A DNA stretch of 64,000 nt from Turbatrix aceti. Lineage: Eukaryota; Nematoda; Chromadorea; Rhabditida; Panagrolaimidae. The stretch spans positions 10,109,725 through 10,173,724 of the forward strand of contig OZ017769.1 of NCBI GenBank assembly GCA_963969345.1, read 5' to 3'. A model generated the notes under the pieces. It was given only the letters and a program-made list of their open reading frames with translations. It searched no databases and was not told the origin of the DNA. Both the position numbers and the translations under genes were made by a program. This document shows, in pieces, positions 10,925 through 22,076 of the stretch. Within the stretch, counting starts at the first letter, position 1, and each line of letters begins with the position of its first letter.

Positions 10925-13426
10925 CTTTCGATCGATGTATTCAACTTTAAATCACCTGAAACACGGATAAACTAAGATTTCTTGCCGTCATCGTCGTGAG
11001 CAAGCGATGAAAAAAGAAACAGCAACTAAACAATTATAAACTCTAAACAACAAGACGAAGGAAATAGAAGCATAAACAATGTGGCCGTCGTTCGCTTGTT
11101 CGTTCCACCCCGATTATTCATCATTAAACGGAGAAGAAAGAACCATCATCGTCATCAGGCAACGAACGATCCACAAAGAGGGGAGGGGAACTGACTCGAC
11201 TAACCAACCTTCCACGCTGCCTTAATCAACAACTGGCTGACTAAGACTGTAACAATAAAAAAAGTGTGAGCAGAAGAAAAAAAAATAAGAAAGCAGCAGT
11301 CCATCCTTCCTTTGCGTTTCATCCTGGTTGCAAGTGGGAAGGAATACAGAGAGACCGGGCACGCATACAACAACAACAAATCAAAACAAATTTATTTGGG
11401 GTCTCAGGAAAGATGTTTTTACTTTTTTGTTGCTGACTGGGACTATTTTAATGTCCTCGCAGGCAGTGCACGAATGGGATAACGAGATGCCCACTGCCCG
11501 GCAGTTCAAAAAAATCAACCAAATGCTACAGATACATAAACTACCGGTACAAGAAAACTCCAAATGCCCGACAGGACATTTAACAAGGATGGGGGTGGAA
11601 GAAGAGGCAACCGATCAATGAGGCGGGCGAGGGCGGCAGGCGCAAAGGTCAACCACTTTTACACCCTCCTCGTCTCCTTCACCGTTCACCGTTGGCGTTG
11701 GATGGGCTCATCTATCCATCAGTTCAGTTCAGTCAGCACGGGCCGAGCGGCCGCGGCCGGTCGCGCTGCTGCCGATGGACAACCAGCAACACCGCACCGA
11801 CCTGACAAGAACGACGGCAATTCACATATTCACGACGAACAAAGAGCAGGGGTGCAAAAAAATCGAGGGGTGAAGAAGAAGGAGAGAAGACGGCGAACAA
11901 TTCATTGCTAGGATGAAAAAAAACTCGGAAAAGCCAGGCAGAAAGAGCTCAAAAACAGACGGGAGGGTGGCACAATGCGCATCCACTATTTTTTTTGCCC
12001 GCCCGCAAGTTCGTTCGTTCATTCTTCTTCTCGTCCTAGCTTATGTATCATCTAAATGACGGACAAAACACTGGCTAGTTGAGGGGGATGGATGGACACA
12101 CTTGTAAATAATCATCACAAGATCCTGATCCTTGGCAAGAGAAGAGAGGGAGGCGATGGGATGAGTCATTAGTTGCTTTTTCACACCTATAATACATACC
12201 ACTGGAGACTTGTCATCACGGATACCGTGAACTGGAGGGGTGCACAAAATTAGAACATCAGGTTTACGGAAAACCTGAATTTTTTTTATTCTCAGGTGAA
12301 TCATGTATTTCTAAGAAATGAAATGCACACGTCTATGTCTATTTTGTGGTGATTCATATAAAATGGCCAGCCTATGAGCAATAGCCTTAAATTAGAGACT
12401 TCCTAATTGAAATTGATGATCAAGATGCCTTTGGCACAGCAGAATAATTTTAAAGCTATGCCAAAGTTATCCTAAGCAATAAATTTTGATTACAAAGCCA
12501 AAGTCATCCTAAGCCCTAAAACCAACACAATCACGCCAACAAAAACAGGTATCAAAAATTCCCGCAACCCAACTACTACTGATCACATCACATCACCAAG
12601 CGAACCGAACAAAACAGTTCACTTTGCATTTATTTTTCCGAATGCGTAAACATCCCCTTCTTTTTCATCCCCGCCCCCTCTCCTGATATGTATTGTAACG
12701 CAAGACCCGAGAACTGTTTCAACAGCAAAGGTGTGTTCGTATCCCCCCTCCATCCGACCTGACAGTGAACGTAACTATAAGGCAAGAGATATTAGGAATG
12801 TAAAAAATGTGTCAATCATTGATGCTGCCTGCCGGTGGTGTACACATTGAGTAGTATTGTAACTGAACTACTACTACCTGGCTGTCTATACTGACCTCCA
12901 CCCCCCTTTCCTTCCCCGTCGTGGTAGTATAACTTTTGACGAACGTAATAAATTCAAAAAGGGGTTTGTTTCCAACCAAGGGCAGGCACGCAAGGCAGCG
13001 GGCGCGCGCGGGCGTTTGACTTTCTTTCCCTTTCTAACCGGTAGTAGTCAGCAAGTTTGTGTTGTGTACAAATGACACAACAAAAAAAAGTAATTATCAT
13101 TAAGTCTTCATTTCATCATTCCTGTGCACACAGGTGCGTGGAACAGAAAAAAAACATGAAAGGAAATGAAAAGTGTAATAAAAATAAACAAATATGTATA
13201 GTCGCGAGAAAAAAACATTCATGCGGATCTTGCCATCGATCGTAAACGTTATCCCAGCCTCATTCATTTGGCAATCGCCGCTAAACAACCAATAAAGCCA
13301 GCAATGATTCGCACGAGAATTTTTGCATCACCAGTTGCCATAAACTGACGGCGATGATCGCTGCTCAGTCATTCATTCATTCATCCAGATAGCTTTTTTT
13401 GAGCTTTTATAATACACGCACGACAA
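10925..13426. other. Intergenic region, START gene promoter side
   Basis: About 2.5 kb without a convincing exon. It contains purine-rich runs, and several short open frames that lack splice context or coding composition. It lies between the start of the minus-strand START gene and the plus-strand gene at 13427, so it should hold both promoters. Confidence 0.5.
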
Positions 13427-15761
13427 ATGACGTCCATAAACTCAAAACACCTTGTTCTCGGCGACTTTGGATATCTTCCTGTCTTTACGCCGGACAAAGT
13501 TATTCTCTTCCAATTTGCCCGCGAATATGCTACAGATCCAGATTGGTATGATCGGCTAAAAAAAGTTGTCGCAATGTATGCGTTTAATGCAAATGTTCTA
13601 GGCAAGCACCCCAAGCTCCACCCTATCGCGTCCTTCTGCGCAAAGCTGCCGGCCTATGGTGGGTATACAAGCACTACGAACGCGTCCATCCGGTTAGTGT
13701 TGTTTGTTTACACACAGAAGGCATTCTGGGATTTTAGGAAACCAAGAAGGAGATTTTCGATCGTCGTCTACAACTCCTAAGTAATTTGAAACGCAAGAAA
13801 AAAAATCCAATCAATGTCACGAATTACCTGTCTACGGTATCGGTACTCGGCTACGAGGAGAACTACAAGATCATGACCCGGGGCCGCTTTGGACGAGGAA
13901 TGATGCACGTACAGCGAACCATGAGATCGATACCCGTAGCTAGATCTTACCGGGCGTACGAAGAACGCGAAGCACTCAAAGCGCCCCTCTACCTGCCAGC
14001 GTCCATCGTGGATGAGGCGGAAGCGCTGTTAGCGTATCAACAAGATATCATACTGAATGCAATGAAACATACGACGCGTCAGCTTCAAATGTGCCTGGAA
14101 AATTACGTGAAGAAAAACAAACTGTACGTGGAGAAACAAATGAAAAGGGTCCCTCTCTCCGAGCTACAGGCAGCCTTCGACGCACAACTTACGAGATCCA
14201 GACACGATGCACAGGAAAAGATCTTCAAGATAGACGGCATCTCATCGGAGGACCTGTTAGCCGGGACGCTTGAGCTACCGCCGTGGGTCGGGTATCACTT
14301 CTTTTTCATGAATGTGGTCTCGAAGAAAGATTTGACACTGTTTCACATGGATAAGAAAATCGTGGTGGTGAGCTGAAATTCTGGAAAAATCGAATATGAA
14401 TAAAACTTACTTTTTGCAGATAAAAGAAGGGGATGAGAAGATCCATCGACCCTTAAAAGTCAAACAATCAACTTACTCAAGAGTGGTCAATTACGCGGTA
14501 AAGAAAAAACAAAAACGAAGAACATCGAACAACTCATACAAATCGGGATTATCGACTGTTTCTGGCATGAGCACAGCAACCACGGTAAGAGAGGGTTATG
14601 AAAAACCTGGGATTAACAAATTTTAAAAATACGGATTAACAAGATGAACCGTGTTTTTGCGTATAAACGCAAACATTTTGCTGACAAAAAAAATTTTTGA
14701 ACTTAGAAAAAAATGTTTGTGAATAAACACCTTTGTTGTTTTTTTTGGAAATGCAAGCAAAAGTTCGCGTTTGTTCGTATTCCTTCGCGAACATATTTAT
14801 ATTTTTTTGTCAAATTTCTGTCAAAAATAAAAATTACAGCCAATTTTTCATTTTTTGGCAAATTCAAAATTTCAAGGTAAAAAATTACTATTTTTATTTT
14901 TAAAGATAAAAAAATTTAAAATTTGGATTTCAGTCACTACGATCCTACGGCCACAAAAGAATGTGCGAAACAGACAACAGAAAAATGCTGACCTCGGAGC
15001 ACTTCTGTGACCTGCAAGGACGTAAGCTGTTCTTTCAGCGCGTCAACAAGGACATCACATCTCGCTTTGAAAATCTCGACGAAGACATCGAAAACGTCCA
15101 CGAGCTTGTCAAGATGACGCTTCGACTCGACAGCGCTGTAACAATTGTCTCAGAATCCACGCGTCCACGAAAAGTCACCGTGAGCATGGGATCCCTCACC
15201 TGGCTTCACCGAGTCGAAAACCGCCTCCGGGAACTGACATCGATCAGCAGTCGAAAACTCAGCCGGAAGGAAAGGTCAGAGCTCGAAGCGCTGACGTACG
15301 CGAAAATGCGCTACGAACCCACGCTTCGTGCCATCGAGCGGGTCAAAAAAGGCGAGCACGGGCTGTCCATCAATTCGTCGTGGATGGCAGCGATTCAGAC
15401 GGGAAAAATCTCTCCGGCAACAGTCAACGCGCTCAAAAACATCCTCAACGATAACGATTCCTTTGTTGTCGATTCGGGATTCTCGAATATCGTGCTGGGA
15501 GCGAGGGCTGACAAATCAATGCTGAGGAAAAAGAATAATCCCATGGATAGGGTGTATGTTGTGGGTTTTTTCCGGAAATCGGGTTTTTTGCCCAAGAGGC
15601 CTAAAAAACGTTTTCAGACGCTGAACGAAGCAAGGATATGTACGGCATTGGTTACCGGCTGCGTCACCCTGCTGGTAACGATATTTGTCATCCAGATCGT
15701 TGCCCAGAGCTACGACTTTGAGATTGACGATGTCTCGGAAATAGCGCAGGGCTGTTGTTGA
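13427..15761 (+). CDS. Unrecognised 588-aa protein with C-terminal membrane segment
   Basis: Six exons join in phase: 13427-13545, 13602-13692, 13738-14367, 14420-14584, 14934-15551 and 15618-15761. Two are separated by introns of only 45 and 56 nt. The protein starts MTSINSKHLVLGDFGYLP. It is rich in Lys/Arg and helical heptad-like stretches (EDIENVHELVKMTLRLDSA and RLRELTSISSRKLSRKERS). It ends with one hydrophobic segment (ICTALVTGCVTLLVTIFVIQIV) followed by a 20-residue acidic tail. No signal peptide is seen, so a tail-anchored-like or type II topology is possible. I do not recognise a domain, including the conserved-looking first part (AAGLWWVYKHYERVHP). Confidence 0.75.
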
Positions 15762-16133
15762 GTTGTTAATAAAAAACAGTGACTGCCGGATGCATTTGTG
15801 TTGTAGTGCCATGACTTTTGTTGTTACACACACTCATATCAACTGTTGGGGTTAATTGCCAAAAAAAGGTTGAAAAAAGGATTTTAAAAAAAATCACAAA
15901 AGCAATAAAAACAACAAAAAACGAAAAAAAGAACTCGCAACGAAAATTCATTTGCTCCTCCCCCCTTTCTCTTTGAAAATTCGCGCGAACTCACAACGAA
16001 AATAACGGTGGTATCGTCATCGCGCGCAAAAATTTGGGTCATATTTGTGCAATCACAAACTCATCGCCGTTGTGGTTAACTCTTTATTGCCCGTTTTTTC
16101 ATCTCTGTTACCACTTGTGTTTTTTGTGTAGCA
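15762..16133. other. Short intergenic spacer
   Basis: About 370 bp, A-rich then mixed, with no exon seen. An acceptor-like TTTTTTGTGTAG ends 2 bp before the next ATG (16134), which would fit leader trans-splicing of that mRNA. Confidence 0.5.
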
Positions 16134-17698
16134 ATGGACGAAGAATGGCGGCCCAAACGAGCACTTGCTCCGTTGGGATACGATGAGGATTGTATGGAAA
16201 CTATGGATGTCATGGATAAATATGTGAATAATGCGCTTCTGCTCCACCAGGTAATTGTTTGAATCTTTTTGTGGTTTTATCGTTTGTTTGCTGTTAACTT
16301 TCAGGACCTTACACACGTGCGAGATATCACTGATAACGTAGGTGCGATGGATTTCGACAGTCGCTTTGTGAGTTTTTGTTTTTTTAGAGAGGGGGGGAAA
16401 TTAGCATTTTTTGGGGTAAAATTGTTTTTGAATGCGCTCATTGGGCAAAAACAATAAATATTCAGTTTTTTGAGCGAAATGGAGCAAAATTTGTGTTTTT
16501 TGGCCTAAATTTGAGCAAAATAGGTGTTATTTTTTTGCGAAAATTGAACAAATATGCAATATCTTGGCGGGACGTTGACAAAAATGAAGTATTTGATCCG
16601 GATTAGACAAATATACACCGGACATTGAAATATCCATTTTTGTGACTTTCTTTTCTTGGAATTGTATAAAAAAAACAAAGTCGTGGGCCTAAAAAATGTT
16701 TATTATGGCACTTTTTAGCCTAAAATTTACATTTTTTTATTCTTGTGTGCATTTCAGCTCCCCAATGAGACAAGCTTCGAGATTGTCGAGACGGACGCCG
16801 AGCCGAATGTGCGGACGCTGCCGTATGGCGAAGCTTTGATTGCTGTCACCGAGGATTTTGTGTATGCTATATTGTTTTTGAATTTTTACAGAATTTCTTT
16901 TTATTATGATTTCCCCAAATTTCAGCCCACCGCCGCCGCCCACGGAAGAGTCCAACACACCTGGTCCGCAGAAATCCAAGCCAAAGCAGACCAGGCCGAG
17001 GCAGCAGTCCGTCTCCCGTGCGACTCCGGCTATCACTGCGGCGTCTGCGAACAACACGCCTTTGCAGATCATGGAACCGCTTGCAAAGCGTCCCCGTATG
17101 GAGTTCGCGCAAGGATCTCCGAGATATGGGATGGAAGGTCTCGTCATGGATCGTTTCCAGAACAATCCGGGGAATTTTATCCCGCCACCGTTTCGTCCGC
17201 AATTGAACGGTCTCCAGAACTATTCCATTCCGTATGCCCAGAATCAGGGAGCTCGTTCCTATCTTGTGACTCATACCCGTCATCAGCTTGGCTTCTTGAA
17301 TGTTACACCCCGGCCTTTGAGCAAGTTTTTGTTTGCGTTCCAACTTTTTTTTGTTCATATAATTTTTTTCAGGAGGCCGTGGTGGTCCGAGGCAGCTGGT
17401 CAGCAGTGGAATCCGCATGCGTATCGAACCGGCTCCGGCACCTCCGGCTTTGGAGCACCCGACTTCGGTTCATGTTCCGAGAAGTTGGTTTTTTTATAAT
17501 TTTTTTTTTTTTTTTTTTTTAAATTATTTAAAATTTCCAGAGCCCCGTCAGCCTCGCATGCCCGCCAACACTCCGCTCTCAGCCGTGATGGGTACTCCGG
17601 CGACGAATTCGACTCCGGCGATGAACAACAACGTGTCGGCGGCCACTCCCAAGAGAGGGGGAGTTGCGAAGAGACGCGGAGGAAGGAAGGCAACGTGA
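16134..17698 (+). CDS. Unrecognised Pro-rich/RGG nuclear-looking protein
   Basis: Exons 16134-16250, 16305-16367 and 16758-16861 join cleanly (MDEEWRPKRALAPLGYDEDC at the start). They are followed by 16926 to about 17320, 17373-17483 and 17541-17698. Exon 4 is proline-rich (PPPPPTEESNTPGPQKSKPK) with a basic patch LAKRPRMEF that could be a nuclear signal. The C-terminus has GRGGPRQL and KRGGVAKRRGGRKAT, RGG-type RNA-binding stretches. The end of exon 4 is unresolved: the best-looking exon 5 frame (the RGG frame) needs a phase-1 donor, while the most natural donor near 17323 is phase 2 and leads to another open frame. I recognise no family. A nuclear RNA- or chromatin-associated role is inferred from composition only. 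Confidence 0.6.
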
Positions 17699-18062
17699 TA
17701 GTCGCCGGTCGTTGTTGAATTGTTGTTGATTTTTACACACGTTTCAAGTTTTTTACCTGTTCTTTATAACTCATTTTTCTACTTTTCCATCTGTTGAATG
17801 TTAAAAATGATAAAAGACGGCTTGCTGTCAACCAACTTGGACCGGTCATGGATTTATAATGCTTGTTGTTGCACAAGAAAATGTTTCTACATTTTTTGCG
17901 AAATCGGGGTTCTCGACGCGAAAATCCAAGCGCATGGGTTTGGATGACGCTTGACAAAATAATAGCTTCTCTGTCGAAACCACAGCTGTTTTCTGCTTTT
18001 CGACAACTTTGTTTTTGTATTTTTTATCTCAGATTCCTCGGAATTTACCCAGGGAAGAACCC
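17699..18062. other. Intergenic spacer
   Basis: About 360 bp, AT-rich, with no exon seen. It holds the 3' end of the RGG-protein gene and the 5' region of the HTATSF1-like gene on the same strand. Confidence 0.5.
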
Positions 18063-20695
18063 ATGGCTTCTGATTCCGAATTTCCAGCTCAGGGTGCGTT
18101 TTTTGTAAAATTTTGTAGTTGTTATAGATTTTTTTAATTTTCAGACGACGTAAACGAATCTTTGGCTCATGTCCAGCCGACTGCATCTGTCGACTCGACT
18201 TCTGAACCAGAAGCTGAAGCCGCGACCAGTGGTGAGTTTTTGAAGAGAGAAAAACTGAAAAATGGAAGATTTTCAGCGTCGGGTAACGATACAAAATTTA
18301 TCGACGGACGCTGGGTGTGCTCGCAGGGTTCTGGCGTCTACCTGGAGTACGTCGAAGAATCCTGGCGCCCGGTAGCCGACGCTGGTCTTCCGGCGATCAT
18401 CGAAGCATGGTCGACAGCCACGTCAGCAGCGCAGCAGCAGTCCACCACGTCGCAGCACGCTTCAGCCCAGCGCTGGGTCGATGGAAAGTGGCTCTGCCCC
18501 CTGGAGGATGGATTTGTCGAGTTCATCGATGAATCCTGGGTCGCTGTGCCGTCGGAGAGGGTCGAAGAAGTCCGGGCGAAGTACGCAGCTGCTCTGGACC
18601 CCGTTGGCAGCGGAGAAGGCGACGACGAAGACTTCCTTGCTGCCTACCAGGCGAATTACGGCATTTCCTATGACTACTCGCAGCTACCGACCAGCGAGAA
18701 GGAACGCAAGCTTCGCGAACACGCGGAAAAGGTCGAGAAGAAGAAAGCCGCTGCAGCAGCGATGAAGGAACCCCAACCCGAGGGATGGACCGACATAGCC
18801 GACGATAGGAATACCAATGTTTACGTTAGCCATCTACCGACTGACATCACGGAAGAGGAATTTATTGTGAGTTTTTATACTCTTTGGGACCATATTTGAC
18901 GTTTTGGGGGGTATTTTGCTATTTTTTATGGTTTCAGTGTTAGGAGAAATTAGGATTAAGAAACCTGGAAACGTTCGAATTAGGACAGAATATTATCTAA
19001 AGCACCACAAAAGTACGAAAAATAATTATTACGCTATTTTTCGTATTTTTTACGATACATTTTTTTTTTTTTTTACAATCACAAAAAGTAACAAAATTGT
19101 ACGTTATTTTGTTACTCCGCTGCAAAAACCCACTTACTGTTTTTTAGCTCAAATCACAAAAAAACAGTTTTTTGTTGATTTTTACGAGGATTTAAAATAT
19201 ACCAAAAAACTACTGGAAACGATCAATTTCTAGCAAAAAAAACGCCAAAAAGAAGAACTAAATACAGTTTGTGCGCTTCAAAAATTTTTCTACCGTATTT
19301 TACGATCGACATGAAAAATAATAAAATTGGGGGTGTTTTTTTTTATTACGTCGGAAATTTTTTTTAACGGTTTTTTGATCCCAAATAATAAAAAAGCGCA
19401 TGTTTCATCCTTTTGCCTTTTTTTAGGAATTCATGTCAAAAGCAGGTGTCGTAATGAAGGATCCCCGAACAAACAAGCCGAAAGTCAAGCTCTACAGAAC
19501 GCCAGATGGTAACCTAAAGGGCGACGGGACGTGTTGTTACGTCAAAATGGAGTCTGTCAAGCTGGCAATTGACATCCTCGATGGCTGGAATCTTCGAAGC
19601 CGGGTTGTTCACGTGGAAAAGGCCAAATTCGTCATGAAAGGTCAATTTGATCCGAGCAAGAAAAAAAGAAAGTTGACTGCAGACCAGAAAAAACGATTCA
19701 TGAACAGTCAGAACAAGTAGGATTTTTTTGGGGAGTTGTGAATTTTTTATAGGCTTGCAAAATATTTTCAGACAATTCGAATGGGTCGACGACAAGCCCC
19801 GAAACTATCGCCCGACATCCCACTGCACGGTGATCCTCAAAAACGTCTTTGGACGCGATGAAATGCTTCAGGATGTTACGCTCGCTTTGGACCTGAAAAA
19901 TCACGTCAAGGATGCCTGTGACCGATTTGGTACCATTACGAAGGTCGTCACGTATGAGGTAAGTCAGGCGAGGGATGAGGGGTTCGTTTTTAGACAAAAA
20001 ACGGGTTTTTTGTTCGTGTTTGTTCTTTTCAAAACAATAGACGGGGAAAATTTGTTACGCAGCTGTTATTTATTCTTTTTTAGGCCTTGTTTATCTGTCT
20101 GGGCGTAAAAAATGTACATTTTTCATGTGACGGTTTTTTGTCTAAAATCTTGAAAAATGGATTTTTTAAAAAGCTTTTATTTAGTTTTTCTTATTTTCGT
20201 TTTGGGATTTTTCAAATTCGTGTTTTGACGCCGGTTGTGACGAAAAAAAATTCAATTTGACGTTTTTTAGGTTTTAGTTTCCATATTTTCGTTTCAAGAC
20301 CGATTTTTTTAATTTTGAATTTTTACGCAAAAAATTACGTTTTTGGTACACAATTTTTTTATTTCCATCAAATAAACCCCTCTTTTTTTCAGAATCACGC
20401 AGATGGCGTCGTCGGAATCACGTTCTCGACCGTCGAGGAAGCAGACTACTGCATCAGTCTGATGAACAACGGCATCTTGCGTGGACGCCAGATCACGGCA
20501 GAAAACTGGGACGGAAAGACGAAATACAACGTCAAGGAGAGCCACGATGACGTCAAGAAGAGAGAAGAGGAGTGGGACGCCTACCTCAGGGGCAGCGATG
20601 ACGAAGAGGAACATCATGAGGCCGGTGAATCCCCCGCCAAGGTTCCAAAATCGGATGCTGGAAAGGTGGAGGAGGGAGAAGAGGTTGCGTGGTGA
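18063..20695 (+). CDS. HTATSF1: HTATSF1/Tat-SF1 (Cus2) U2 snRNP splicing factor
   Basis: The exons start at ATG 18063 (MASDSEFPAQDDVNESLAH) and continue through in-phase junctions near 18096/18145, 18233/18279, 18867/19436, 19715/19772, 19957/20392, ending at TGA 20693-20695. The N-terminal part carries two short repeats (FIDGRWVCSQGSGVYLEYVE and WVDGKWLCPLEDGFVEFIDE). Then comes a first RRM (NTNVYVSHLPTDITEEEFI to CCYVKMESVKLAIDILDGW), a basic linker (SKKKRKLTADQKKRFMNSQ), the WVDDKPRNYRPTSHCTVILKN junction, and a second UHM-type RRM with the helix DEMLQDVTLALDLKNHVKDACDRFG, ending with an acidic tail. This is the HTATSF1 architecture; the family binds SF3B1 on U2 snRNP and helps splicing. 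The tail is shorter than in vertebrates; a donor-like GTGAGT overlapping the stop could allow an extra exon. Confidence 0.88.
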
Positions 20696-22076
20696 GTTGG
20701 GGGGAGGTGGATGAAAAACAGGGTTTTTTGGGGTGGAATTGATCAAATATGCACTTTTTTGCCGAAATCGATATAATTGATCAGAAATTATTAAAAAATG
20801 TATTTTTTATCCGAAAAAAAAGTAAAAATGCACGAGATGTTGAACAACCCCTTTTTTGTTGTTTTAGGCGTCTTTTTCCGAGTATTACTCATGTTTACCT
20901 TTGTTATCAACGAAAATGATGTTTTCCGAACGGTTATTTTGGATAGGAGGTCATAGGTAGCGCGTGCTAAAAGTGATCGATAACTGCACGTCGTCGTCGA
21001 AAATGGGGACAGGCAGGCAGGTATGCGGGCTTATCGGGTCCTGATAAGTGCACATTACCTGTCTGCTGTGTTTTAGGAATTCTAGCGCTTTGCATTTCTG
21101 GCTTGCGGTTGGTTTACTGTTGCGGCGAACGTTTTTGTATTTTTTTTAGTTTGAAAAATTTTGTTTTGTTTTTATTTATTTACGTCATCAGGTGATTCAC
21201 CCGTGAACGCGTGACTCATTTTTTGGATTTTATGAGTTTTTGAAAGCTTTTTTTATGGCATTTTTGAACGACTTGAAAAGTGATTGGATTGTAAAAACGA
21301 TTTTTTTTTTGTTTTTTGTGATTGTAAATTTTTTTTCAGATCGATCGGATCTCAAAGTTTGCAAAAGCAGTGAATCGTCATCAAATGAATACTTGGCAAC
21401 AGACGCGTTCTCCATTCCACTCCCGACTCACACCTGGCAGCCAACAAAAAAAGGCGGCAACGAGCGTCGCGGGATCATGAATTTTGATAGCTTTTCGTCC
21501 ATACTTTTCATTCCTCCCCTCCGCCATCGCCCAGCGCTATTCTCGTCGATTCGAGCTGCACCCACCGTCGTCGTCGTCGTCGTCGTCGTGGACAACAATC
21601 ATCATCGATTTTGACTCAGCTTTTTTATTATTATTGTTGTTATTATTTTTTTATTACTATTTCCCGGTGGTATTCCTACTAGGGCCTGTGGCATTGCAAC
21701 TCCCCTCCCCTCCCCCGAAATAATGTTTGGCTTCACGACTACACCCCCACCTTCCCCTGTCCCACCTGGATTTCGTGATATCCCACCACCGAAGACGAAC
21801 AAGACAGAAAAGCATTCCTATTGGATAACGTGGAAGCAACGAGTTGCACGGGCTCTCGACCAGTGGCTACCTATACAGCAATTTACCTCGTGCCGACAGG
21901 CGAGGGATGCCGGAGTGGATGCGGCGATACTCTTTGCCATGCTCGCCTACAAATCGGTTTTACCGAGGCGGAGGAAGCGAAGGGAAAAGGCTGGATGCCG
22001 AAGGGGGCAGTGGATAAATAAGCGATTTGGTGGATTTCGACTGACACAGACGCCTTTCAGAGCGAAGAAGAAAACC
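20696..22076. other. Intergenic region with an open frame leading into MROH1
   Basis: About 1.4 kb. Most is AT-rich or simple sequence, including a GTC trinucleotide tract near 21566-21590. From an ATG at 21723 a Pro-rich frame (MFGFTTTPPPSPVPPGF) runs without a stop into the MROH1 first exon and is in its frame. Vertebrate MROH1 starts near the 22077 ATG, and an acceptor-like CCTTTCAG ends 16 bp before that ATG, so I take the long frame as an optional extension or 5' leader. Confidence 0.4.

Noticed and set aside
10106..10975. Long plus-strand frames over the START gene
   Set aside because: They are mirror frames of the GC-rich minus-strand exons, which encode a recognisable START domain.
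11328..11911. Two overlapping frames in the START/13427 spacer
   Set aside because: Low-complexity composition and no acceptor or donor in matching phase; more likely promoter or UTR DNA.
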